Source: Fusibacter tunisiensis (lineage in GTDB: Bacteria > Bacillota > Clostridia > Peptostreptococcales > Acidaminobacteraceae). From it: a stretch of DNA of 64,000 bases. Made by a program: the position numbers and the translations under genes. Positions 26,684 to 33,997 of the stretch are shown here, one piece after another. Below the pieces are notes generated by a model. The model saw nothing but the letters and a program-made list of their open reading frames with translations, was not told the origin of the DNA and did no database searches. How positions within the stretch are numbered: the first letter of the stretch is position 1; each line of letters starts with the position of its first letter. The DNA is taken from contig NZ_JAFBDT010000005.1 of assembly GCF_016908355.1 (NCBI RefSeq), forward strand, positions 89,544-153,543. The letters run 5' to 3'.

Positions 26684-27861
26684 TTTGAATCACCATCTTG
26701 GAGAAACTTCTCCGCCACCTTTCTTAAATTTAAATTGAAGTCCACGTTCTCCCAGGGGAAGAGTGATGAGTTAAAATGACCATAGGTTGCTGTATCGGAG
26801 TAGATTGCATTTCTTAGGCGCAACTTTTCAATGATAGCCGCCGGACGTAAGTTAAAGATTTCTTTTACCAGTTCACTTAAATCCTCGTCATTGATTTTCC
26901 CTGTGCCAAAGGATGTCACATTAACCGCTACTGGATTTGCTTTTCCAATGGCATAAGAAATAGCTACCTCGCATTTATTACAGAGCCCGCTCCAAACAAT
27001 ATTCTTAGCAATGTACCTGGCCATATAGGCACCACTTCGGTCAACCTTAGTTGGGTCCTTTCCGCAAAGTGCTCCACCCCCATGAGAAGCCAGACCACCA
27101 TAGGTGTCCACCATGATCTTTCTTCCGGTAAGTCCAGTGTCAGTAGCAGGACCACCCTCAACAAATCTGCCTGAAGGATTGATGAGTATTTCTGTTTCAT
27201 CATCCAGTGGAAAATCCTCGAAGCACTGCCAGAGCACGTTGTTTAAGATATCTGGTTCTAGCTGTTTTTGGGTTTTATCTTCATGGTGCTGGACAGATAC
27301 TACCACAGTCTTAACGCGGATAGGTTTATCCCCATCGTACTCAACGGTGACTTGTGCTTTGCCATCTGGCAGGATGCCCTTGATGATTTTTCCTTTGCGA
27401 CATTCATCAATGCGCTTGACGATTCTATGAGATAGAAGTAAAGGTAGAGGCAACAGTTCACGGGTTTCGTTGGTAGCATATCCATAGACAGTGCCTTGAT
27501 CACCAGCACCGATGGAACCGTATGGATCAATAATTCCATTTCTTGCTTCAAGTGCTGTATCTACACCAGCCGCAATATCTACACTTTGATGATGTACAAA
27601 CACAAATACTGTAAATTTCCAAGGGTTATATCCCACCTCACGAAGTACATTTTTTACGATAAGGCGAATGTTAATTTTTTCGCTGCAGGTGATCTCGCCC
27701 GCCACGATGATTTTACCTTTAGTAGCCATAACCTCACAGGCCACGCGTGAAGCTTTGTCTCTGCGAAGGCAGGCATCTAAAATGCTGTCTGCGATTAAAT
27801 CAGAAAGCTTATCAGGATGTCCCTTGCAGACACTTTCTGCGGTTCTGTAGTTTTTACTCAT
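26680..27861 (-). CDS. metK: Phage-encoded S-adenosylmethionine synthetase
   Basis: 393 residues making SAM from ATP and methionine. GHPDKLSDLIADSILDA at the N-terminus, GAGDQGTVYGYA in the centre, and HGGGALCGKDPTKVDRSGAY are the family signatures with the ATP and Mg/K ligands present. The N-terminal half is shorter and more divergent than housekeeping MetK. ATG at 27861 follows GGGAGATAATGGT. It sits between TerS and the methyltransferase gene, overlapping the latter. It probably raises SAM for DNA modification during infection. Confidence 0.94.
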   Translation of the reverse strand: MSKNYRTAESVCKGHPDKLSDLIADSILDACLRRDKASRVACEVMATKGKIIVAGEITCSEKINIRLIVKNVLREVGYNPWKFTVFVFVHHQSVDIAAGVDTALEARNGIIDPYGSIGAGDQGTVYGYATNETRELLPLPLLLSHRIVKRIDECRKGKIIKGILPDGKAQVTVEYDGDKPIRVKTVVVSVQHHEDKTQKQLEPDILNNVLWQCFEDFPLDDETEILINPSGRFVEGGPATDTGLTGRKIMVDTYGGLASHGGGALCGKDPTKVDRSGAYMARYIAKNIVWSGLCNKCEVAISYAIGKANPVAVNVTSFGTGKINDEDLSELVKEIFNLRPAAIIEKLRLRNAIYSDTATYGHFNSSLFPWENVDFNLNLRKVAEKFLQDGDSK

Positions 27862-27882
27862 ACCATTATCTCCCATCTGTTT

Positions 27883-28434
27883 TTATTTGCCCCTACGAGC
27901 AGAAAGAAGTCTTTCCATCACATCATCCTGGGGATTTGCTCCTTTGTAATCGCCAGTACAGTTTTCTTTTACAATCTGGAATATCTCAAACCACAGACGA
28001 TTGGTCTGGTTCATGTAGTTCTGGCCCATGGATACATAAGGACTTTGAATGGCATTTCCTGTGGTGGGGTGCTTAGCAAGAAAACCATATTCAGTAATGG
28101 CTTCTTCACACTGAATCCACCTGGCAACACTCATGGCGTACCGTTCAAGAAGCTGCGGAGAAACCAGCGCAGCGCAGCCTCGTTTATCTAGCCACTGCCA
28201 TGTCGCTTTGTAGATTTCACCAGCCACTAGAGCCTTACCGTCTTTTTGTATGGCTTCAAGCATTTTATTTGGTTCAGGCATTTCTTGTCCTTCAAGATCT
28301 GCCGTATCAGAAAACTCCATCACAGTCAGTTTCCTGCCACCGAGATTTCCTTCGGCTATTTTGTCAGCCAGAGGTTTCTTTTTCGCCCCTGCACCAACAC
28401 GAGCACCACCTCTGTTCGTACCGTCTTTTGCCAA
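27883..28434 (-). CDS. Terminase small subunit, P27 family
   Basis: 183 residues, TTG start at 28434 behind AAAGGAGGTG. MAKDGTNRGGARVGAGAKKK at the start (the GGxRxGAG motif), ALVAGEIYKATWQWLDKRGC and LLERYAMSVARWIQCEEAIT mark the P27 family. It recognises pac/cos DNA. It directly precedes metK and diverges from the plus-strand XRE gene. Confidence 0.92.
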   Translation of the reverse strand: MAKDGTNRGGARVGAGAKKKPLADKIAEGNLGGRKLTVMEFSDTADLEGQEMPEPNKMLEAIQKDGKALVAGEIYKATWQWLDKRGCAALVSPQLLERYAMSVARWIQCEEAITEYGFLAKHPTTGNAIQSPYVSMGQNYMNQTNRLWFEIFQIVKENCTGDYKGANPQDDVMERLLSARRGK

Positions 28435-28596
28435 TGCTTACACCTCCTTTAAAAATTTTTATATTTTTTTTCATGAAGCACGCCTTCAAATTAATTGAAT
28501 GATTCTCAATAATTTATTGTTGAAATTCTAATTGAATAATGTTCAATCAAATCTAAGCTTGTTATATGACTTACAAACAACAAAACAACATATTTA

Positions 28597-28622
28597 TTGA
28601 AGTATTACTTCAAATACTTCAA
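28597..28622. promoter_or_regulatory. Perfect palindromic operator between TerS and XRE genes
   Basis: Ten-base arms TTGAAGTATT and AATACTTCAA are exact reverse complements around a six-base spacer. The octamer TACTTCAA occurs three times (28606, 28615, 28644); the third lies inside the promoter spacer of the XRE gene. Confidence 0.8.
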
Positions 28623-28634
28623 ACAACTAAATAT

Positions 28635-28663
28635 TTGACCAGTTACTTCAATTTTGATATTAT
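28635..28663 (+). promoter_or_regulatory. Sigma-A promoter of the XRE regulator
   Basis: TTGACC, 17 bases, TATTAT, 28 bases before the start at 28691. The spacer carries a TACTTCAA half-site, so autorepression is likely. Confidence 0.75.
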
Positions 28664-28690
28664 ACAATCAAAGCATAGGAGGTGCACGAT

Positions 28691-29530
28691 ATGGAATATA
28701 AACAACAACAAGTCATCATGAATAACATTGATAGACTTCTCGATAAGCAAGGCATAAAACGTAGCACGATTGAAGATGCGCTTAGCATCAGCAGAGGTTA
28801 TCTATCGCGTTTAAAAAGATCAGAGGGCAAAGCCTACACTCTAAGCTATGATCTACTGAAAAAAATAGCAGATTATTTAAATGTCTCTATGGATTACCTG
28901 ACACTTAACACTTTCGACCATACAACAGATGAAAATTCCCTGATCGATTTTTTCGAATCACTGTATTCCATGTCTATTGAAGACAATCTGTTTTGGAATG
29001 TGATAGAACTGAATGAACTTAATAGAATAGAGGACGACCCTGATTATTGGGGGAGCCTCGGTCCTATTGCTAAAAAAATTGAGAGAGCAAACCCTGATGA
29101 GCTTGAACTTTTTCCCGATTACATTGCTAAAAGTGTAGAAGACTACATATATCAAGATATTACTCTTTGGAGTATACTTTGGGTCGGTTGGCAATCGCTG
29201 GGAAAGGGTCGAAAAATTGAAGAGGTTGTATACACCAAAGTTAATATTACTGGTGAGGTCTTCCATACCTACCTTGAAAAAATTAACAGTACTTTGTATT
29301 TATACCGTGTCGAATACACCGATTCAGATGGGGTTAACAAATTATCTGACATTATTGAAGCCTATCTTGTCTCCGATGATGAAAATCATTTCCTCTGCAA
29401 TTCGACCGATTGGGGTGAATATATCTCATCCAAACTAAGAGACCTATATCAGATTGCCAGAGACAAATGTTCCGATACCAGACTCAATGAAGATGCAAGA
29501 AAGCTTCTCAAACAATTTAATGCCAATTAA
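28691..29530 (+). CDS. XRE-family regulator with large unknown C-terminal domain
   Basis: 279 residues. Residues about 10-75 are a Cro/cI-type HTH (NNIDRLLDKQGIKRSTIEDA, LSISRGYLSRLKRSEGKAYT, ADYLNVSMDYL). The remaining 200 residues, rich in Asp/Glu and aromatic residues (EDDPDYWGSLGPIAKKIERA ... LWSILWVGWQSLG), have no domain I can name and lack LexA-like protease residues. ATG at 28691 follows AGGAGGTG. With the next small gene it forms a plus-strand cassette with its own promoter, palindromic operator and terminator inside the minus-strand prophage. Confidence 0.85.
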   Translation: MEYKQQQVIMNNIDRLLDKQGIKRSTIEDALSISRGYLSRLKRSEGKAYTLSYDLLKKIADYLNVSMDYLTLNTFDHTTDENSLIDFFESLYSMSIEDNLFWNVIELNELNRIEDDPDYWGSLGPIAKKIERANPDELELFPDYIAKSVEDYIYQDITLWSILWVGWQSLGKGRKIEEVVYTKVNITGEVFHTYLEKINSTLYLYRVEYTDSDGVNKLSDIIEAYLVSDDENHFLCNSTDWGEYISSKLRDLYQIARDKCSDTRLNEDARKLLKQFNAN

Positions 29531-29562
29531 ACCTACTATTACAAAAGAAAGGAGGCCATATC

Positions 29563-29748
29563 ATGAACAACAAAATTCATCCCTTGAAAGACCACCACAG
29601 TTCTTTCCAACTTCTAGATATTAGTGCATATATAGAATCCTTTAATCTGGATCCTCAACATACCAGCATTAGCTTGAAAATCATCAACGGAATGACTTTT
29701 ACCTTTAATTGGTCGACTGGCAAGTTCAACTATTTGCGTCATGCCTGA
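29563..29748 (+). CDS. Small protein co-transcribed with the XRE regulator
   Basis: 61 residues, MNNKIHPLKDHHSSFQLLDI and ISLKIINGMTFTFNWSTGKF. AAAGGAGGCCATATC precedes the ATG. It follows the XRE gene by 32 bases and is closed by a strong terminator. Unknown family; a two-gene XRE plus small-partner cassette could be a toxin-antitoxin or immunity unit but nothing in the sequence proves it. Confidence 0.65.
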   Translation: MNNKIHPLKDHHSSFQLLDISAYIESFNLDPQHTSISLKIINGMTFTFNWSTGKFNYLRHA

Positions 29749-29761
29749 TATGTAGTTAGTT

Positions 29762-29792
29762 CTCCCTTATCACATGGTAAGGGAGTTTTTTT
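29762..29792 (+). terminator. Terminator of the XRE cassette
   Basis: CTCCCTTA/TAAGGGAG with an 8-base loop and seven T. Confidence 0.92.
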
Positions 29793-29876
29793 GCGCTTGG
29801 GCTATACCCTCGTTTGAATCTGCGTTTTTTTATACGACACCCCAGCCCGCTGTCCAGAATTTTTAGTCGTAGGGAT

Positions 29877-30242
29877 TTAGGTACCCGCACCCCAGCGGTC
29901 GCCGCTCTCAGCAGTGATCTTTGAGTGACATGACTTACAAAGGGCCATCAGGTTACTGGTTTCATTGCCACCACCTTTTGATAGAGGTAAGATGTGGTGG
30001 ACTTCTTCAGCAGCTTTAATCCTTCCGTTCTTTTCACACTCCTCACAAAGAGGATGGGCTTTGATGTAGCGGTCTCTTATTCGTTTCCAGGCCCTGCCGT
30101 ATCTTTTATTGGACTTAGGATCTCGTTGGTACTGGTTGTAACGCTTCATGACAATCTTTTTATGCTCGGTGCAGTACTCTCCGCCGTCAGCAAGCAGACC
30201 GCAACCTGGGTAAGAACAAGGACGCTTAGGTTTGTATGGCAT
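29877..30242 (-). CDS. HNH endonuclease (packaging-associated)
   Basis: 121 residues. N-terminal metal-binding part (CSYPGCGLLADGGEYCTEH), basic YGRAWKRIRDRYIKAHPLC with ECEKNGR, then HNH core EEVHHILPLSKGGGNETSNL and ALCKSCHSKITAESGDRWG. Such HNH nucleases sit next to the terminases of HK97-like phages and cooperate with TerL in DNA cleavage. Here the XRE cassette has been inserted between it and TerS. Confidence 0.93.
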   Translation of the reverse strand: MPYKPKRPCSYPGCGLLADGGEYCTEHKKIVMKRYNQYQRDPKSNKRYGRAWKRIRDRYIKAHPLCEECEKNGRIKAAEEVHHILPLSKGGGNETSNLMALCKSCHSKITAESGDRWGAGT

Positions 30243-30269
30243 GGCTTCACCTCCTTTAGGGCATAAGAA

Positions 30270-30300
30270 AAGCCCTCGTGGGGTGTTCCCATGAAGGCTT
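30270..30300 (-). terminator. Weak intrinsic terminator after the HNH-upstream block
   Basis: On the minus strand AAGCC and GGCTT pair with inner CCC/GGG pairing, followed by TTCTTA. T-run is short, so efficiency is doubtful. Confidence 0.45.
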
Positions 30301-30374
30301 GTTTACATTATTATCTCTCAATTATAGCGTACTAAAAAAAACAACTGCACTCAAGTGGACTCATGTGGACTTTA

Positions 30375-31013
30375 CTATCCTCTTTGAAGTTTTCTACTTT
30401 TAAGCACCGAGTTGATACCAGGGATTAGCTTGGTCACATTCTTATTGATGATATCTGTTGTAATTCTGATCATCTCCCAACCTTCACCAAGTTTATTGGT
30501 AATGACCTCATCTCGGATGCTCTCATATTTTTGTCTGTCTTTCCCATGATAAATCTTGCCATCAATCTCAAGGGCAACTTTCATCTCAGGTAGTATGAAG
30601 TCAACAGAGTAGTCGAAGATTTTCACCTGGTGGAACGCTTTAACGTTACGACGGATAAGTTCAAGTGCCACCATTATTTCTTCAGTACTCTGGTACCACC
30701 CAGTCCTGCTCAGGCTCTCTTCTACAAGACGGATGGCATCCTTGTAGTGTTCAATGCCGGTGATTTTTGAGATCCTTTTTACGGCGTTTTGTAGCTTCAT
30801 TTGTTTCTTATCCGTACTGATCACTTCCCCTTCTTCTCGCGCCTGCCGAACCAGTTCAGCCCTGCAGTCCTTGCAGGTATATTTAGTACCACGAGTGTAT
30901 GTCCAACTATAAACAGGTGTAGCGCAGATATGGCAAGGTGGATAATAACAGTTGGAATCTCTACCATCCTTACCAATGGTTATTCCGTCTTCTATTGCTT
31001 CATGCCAACTCAT
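30375..31013 (-). CDS. DUF559/Vsr-like PD-(D/E)XK endonuclease with zinc ribbon
   Basis: 212 residues from ATG at 31013 (GGGAGAATAAAA upstream). N-terminal zinc ribbon CHICATPVYSW...YTCKDCRAEL. C-terminal domain matches DUF559-type nucleases: DYSVDFILPEMKVALEIDGK then IYHGKDRQKYESIRDEVITN and GWEMIRIT. The D...E-x-D-G-x-x-H arrangement is the active-site pattern. Probably cuts or nicks DNA in late-gene control or packaging; substrate unknown. Confidence 0.8.
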   Translation of the reverse strand: MSWHEAIEDGITIGKDGRDSNCYYPPCHICATPVYSWTYTRGTKYTCKDCRAELVRQAREEGEVISTDKKQMKLQNAVKRISKITGIEHYKDAIRLVEESLSRTGWYQSTEEIMVALELIRRNVKAFHQVKIFDYSVDFILPEMKVALEIDGKIYHGKDRQKYESIRDEVITNKLGEGWEMIRITTDIINKNVTKLIPGINSVLKSRKLQRG

Positions 31014-31437
31014 TTTTATTCTCCCTTCCAGCCAATACAGCATCTACAGCTCTAAGCGCTTTACGGTGAAGCTTCAGCACCCAGCTTACAGAATAATCAA
31101 GATCATAAGCGATATCTTCCCAAGGCTGATATGACAGGTACCGTTTCTCTAGAATCAGCCTGTACTCAATGTTGTTCACACCTTGGATGATCTCAATAAT
31201 GTTAATCTTGCACTTTAGAAGTTTGGCAAGATCATCGTTCAAATTGTTTTTAATATCTATAATCTTACATACAGCATCTGCCATTGGAGATACTGATTTG
31301 CTAGGGTTATTAGGCATTCCATTTATGGCCGTAGTGCAGTTCATAGCCATATTTTCCAGGGATGCCACTTGCTCAAGCTTACTGTTTATTCTTTGATCCA
31401 ATCGATAGGCTTTACTAAGATATTCTTTAGCATTCAT
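31000..31437 (-). CDS. DUF1492/ArpU-like phage transcription regulator
   Basis: 145 residues. Helical N-terminus (MNAKEYLSKAYRLDQRINSK), and a sigma-region-4-like C-terminal HTH (YRLILEKRYLSYQPWEDIAY, DLDYSVSWVLKLHRKALRAV). This family sits just before the packaging genes in Firmicute phages and is thought to turn on late genes. Overlaps the next gene by 14 bases. Confidence 0.82.
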   Translation of the reverse strand: MNAKEYLSKAYRLDQRINSKLEQVASLENMAMNCTTAINGMPNNPSKSVSPMADAVCKIIDIKNNLNDDLAKLLKCKINIIEIIQGVNNIEYRLILEKRYLSYQPWEDIAYDLDYSVSWVLKLHRKALRAVDAVLAGRENKNELA

Positions 31438-31655
31438 TGTTTGACCTCCTCTTTCAGTTTTCGGAGAAGTATCTCCGGTTCTACCGCTGTAAGTTCTCTA
31501 TACCAATCAGAGCGTAAAAACCTCTCTACTTCAGCTTTTGTGCGTTTTGCAGATTCATGGCGAGGATGCTTCATCATCTTCTTTAGTGCATCCCTATAGT
31601 CCTTGACGGCTAGTAAAACTATGGCATTGGCTAAATCTTCATAAGGATCGCTCAT
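31434..31655 (-). CDS. Small phage protein of unknown function
   Basis: 73 residues, MSDPYEDLANAIVLLAVKDY and FLRSDWYRELTAVEPEILLR. ATGA overlap with the helicase stop and 4-base overlap with the following gene; GGAGGTGAAGCG upstream. Family proteins of this length sit between SNF2 helicase and DUF1492 in related phages. Confidence 0.72.
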   Translation of the reverse strand: MSDPYEDLANAIVLLAVKDYRDALKKMMKHPRHESAKRTKAEVERFLRSDWYRELTAVEPEILLRKLKEEVKQ

Positions 31656-33016
31656 CGCTTCACCTCCAGTTTCGCTTTTACTGCCTCGATTAAAGATGCT
31701 TGTTTTTTTTCTTTTTTTGTAAGTGCTGTCATCACATCTTCATCTATGGTGTCCTTGGTAATGATGTGATGAATGACAACCGTATCCTTTTGCCCTTGTC
31801 TGTAGAGTCGGGCATTGGTTTGCTGGTAGAGCTCCAAGGACCAGGTGAGTCCAAACCAAACAAGTGTGGAACCACCATTTTGAAGGTTAAGTCCATGTCC
31901 AGCACTTGCAGGGTGGATCACTGCTACAGGAATTTCACCTTCATTCCACTCTCCAATATCCTTTGATGACTTTAGCTGCCTTACTGGAAATCTCTTCTGA
32001 ATACGATCAAGATCATGCTTGAACCAATAAGCTATAAGCACTGGTTTCCCGTTGGCTCCTTCAATTAAATCTTCAAGGGCATCAAGTTTTCTATCGTGAA
32101 TAAAATGTGCCTTGTTCTTCTCGTCATAGACAGCACCGTTTGCCATCTGAAGGAGTTTTCCTGAAAGTACTGCAGCATTTACTGCATCGATTTCTTCTGC
32201 TCCTAAACTTGCTACCATATCATCTCTAAATCCAGAATAAATGGCCCGCTCTTTTTCATTTAAATACACAGGCACTGTGTTTATTACGCATTCAGGCATT
32301 TTTAGATAATCAATGGACTTCATAGAAATGGTGATATCGGATATCTGACTATAGATCTTTTCTTCAGCTCCTGGCAGGAGTTTATATGAAAAGACGATCT
32401 GACCATTGCGTTTATCCGGTATGAAGTAGGTATTACGGTAGTGGGTTATGTACCTACCAAGCCTCTGTCCCAAATCAAGAACACGGAACTGTGCCCAAAG
32501 ATCCATAAGTCCGTTACTTGAAGGCGTACCCGTCAGACCTACAATTCTTTTCACTGCTGGCCTTACTTTTAAAAGGCTTTTAAAGCGCTTAGCGCTGTAT
32601 GATTTGAATGAAGATAACTCATCAATAACCACCATATCAAAATCAAAAGGAACTCCGCTTTTATTAACAAGCCAGTCGACATTTTCACGATTGATGATAT
32701 AAAGTGTGGCTCTTTTCATAAGGGCATCTTTTCTCTCTTTTTCAGTTCCAACAGCTACAGAATAGGATAAGCCTTTTAGATGATCCCACTTTTTAATTTC
32801 ATTTGCCCACACCGTTGTTACTCTTAATGGTGCAATCACAAGAACCTTACTAATATCAAACTTATCGAACATCAGATTATGAATAGCAGTAAGTGAAATA
32901 ATTGTTTTTCCCAAACCGCAGTTAAGAAATATCGCTGATGTCGCTTTACTCTCAATAAAATCAATACAATAATTCTGATACTGATGTAAATCATTTCTGG
33001 TCAATAAATCTTCCAT
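31652..33016 (-). CDS. Phage SNF2-type DEAD/DEAH helicase
   Basis: 454 residues, superfamily 2. Motif I NCGLGKTIISLTA near residue 36, motif Ia VLVIAPLRVTTVW, motif II VVIDELSSFKS near 135, motif III GLTGTPSSNG, and motif VI QQTNARLYRQGQKDTV near the C-terminus. Probably a replication or recombination translocase. Start at 33016 gives a 10-base gap to AAGGAG; alternatives are three codons upstream. It overlaps the HNH gene by 26 bases. Confidence 0.92.
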   Translation of the reverse strand: MEDLLTRNDLHQYQNYCIDFIESKATSAIFLNCGLGKTIISLTAIHNLMFDKFDISKVLVIAPLRVTTVWANEIKKWDHLKGLSYSVAVGTEKERKDALMKRATLYIINRENVDWLVNKSGVPFDFDMVVIDELSSFKSYSAKRFKSLLKVRPAVKRIVGLTGTPSSNGLMDLWAQFRVLDLGQRLGRYITHYRNTYFIPDKRNGQIVFSYKLLPGAEEKIYSQISDITISMKSIDYLKMPECVINTVPVYLNEKERAIYSGFRDDMVASLGAEEIDAVNAAVLSGKLLQMANGAVYDEKNKAHFIHDRKLDALEDLIEGANGKPVLIAYWFKHDLDRIQKRFPVRQLKSSKDIGEWNEGEIPVAVIHPASAGHGLNLQNGGSTLVWFGLTWSLELYQQTNARLYRQGQKDTVVIHHIITKDTIDEDVMTALTKKEKKQASLIEAVKAKLEVKR

Positions 33017-33584
33017 ACACATCACGCTCCTTACTTACAGCATGAATCCTTGAATGTTCTGATTTGCTTAGTACTACTAAATTCTCAATGTGATTATTAT
33101 GATGGTTGAAATCAATATGATGAACTTCTTCATTATCAGTCAATTTGCGACCTAAAGTTTCTTCCATAATTTTTCTGTGTATAGGAACGCCTCCAACAAG
33201 TGGACTATACCCACAAACTCCTGTCCATCGCTTAAAGCTGTGTCCACACTCAGGCTTACAAAAATTATGGTTTGATCGATTAACATCAGATCTTTTTTTC
33301 TCAAATTCTAGATCACACCAATCGCATTTTACTGTCATGCGCTTTGTTTTATATTTGTTAGCACACTTTGATGAACAAAAGAAATGAATGTTACGTTTCT
33401 TGTGGCGACCTTTGTATTCAAATTCTTGACCACAATAATCACAAATTTTTAATCTTTGTAGTCTGAATCGTTCTGCATTTGCTTTACCTAAGCAGGTTCT
33501 TGAACAATAGTTACGCTCTTTTATCATCGAACGCTTTCTTGAAATTTCTTTACCACACCAATTACATTCTATTTTTAATCTCAT
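32991..33584 (-). CDS. HNH endonuclease with repeated zinc knuckles
   Basis: 197 residues. Three N-terminal zinc knuckle pairs, each C-x2-C followed by C-x3-C (CNWCG...CSRTC, CDYCG...CSSKC, CDWCD...CKPEC), spaced about 40 residues apart, then the HNH domain EEVHHIDFNHHNNHIENLVV and LSKSEHSRIH. A free-standing homing endonuclease type. It starts inside the VRR-NUC gene (22-base overlap) and ends 26 bases inside the helicase start, so it was inserted between two replication genes. Confidence 0.88.
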   Translation of the reverse strand: MRLKIECNWCGKEISRKRSMIKERNYCSRTCLGKANAERFRLQRLKICDYCGQEFEYKGRHKKRNIHFFCSSKCANKYKTKRMTVKCDWCDLEFEKKRSDVNRSNHNFCKPECGHSFKRWTGVCGYSPLVGGVPIHRKIMEETLGRKLTDNEEVHHIDFNHHNNHIENLVVLSKSEHSRIHAVSKERDVYGRFIDQK

Positions 33585-33846
33585 CAAGCACCTCTCCAAT
33601 CTGTTCTACCCTATCAACGCAGTAAACCAAAAATCCTAACGCTTCCAGTTGTCTTTTTCGCCTTACTTGCAGTGGACGCATCTTTTTGCCTGGCGCCTTT
33701 AATTCAACAAAGGCCATTCTTCCCATTGGTAGGAGTACAATTCGGTCTGGCACACCATCTAACCCCGGACTAACAAATTTTAGTGCCACACCACCCCTCT
33801 TTTTCACTGCTTTTACCAGTTTTTGCTCGATGATTTTTTCAGTCAC
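33562..33846 (-). CDS. VRR-NUC domain nuclease
   Basis: 94 residues. GTG start at 33846 with GGGAGGT upstream. KFVSPGLDGVPDRIVLLPMG then RMAFVELKAPGKKMRPLQVR holds the G-x-P-D...E-x-K active site of VRR nucleases, which act as Holliday-junction or structure-specific enzymes. Standalone VRR-NUC proteins are standard between VapE and SNF2 helicases in these phages. Confidence 0.92.
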   Translation of the reverse strand: MTEKIIEQKLVKAVKKRGGVALKFVSPGLDGVPDRIVLLPMGRMAFVELKAPGKKMRPLQVRRKRQLEALGFLVYCVDRVEQIGEVLDEIKNRM

Positions 33847-33997
33847 TTTTTTACCTCCCATCTGACACAAGAAACACAAATTCACAAGCGTTTCCCTATA
33901 TTTACTAACGCGCGTGTACGTGCACAGGTATCTACTATCTACTTTTAAGAAAAAGCATTTCTAATATAAGGGTAAATCTTGTGTTGTGTTGTGTTCT

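Noticed and set aside
29563..29748. Antitoxin of a toxin-antitoxin pair
   Set aside because: Gene layout would allow it but no known toxin or antitoxin motif is visible.
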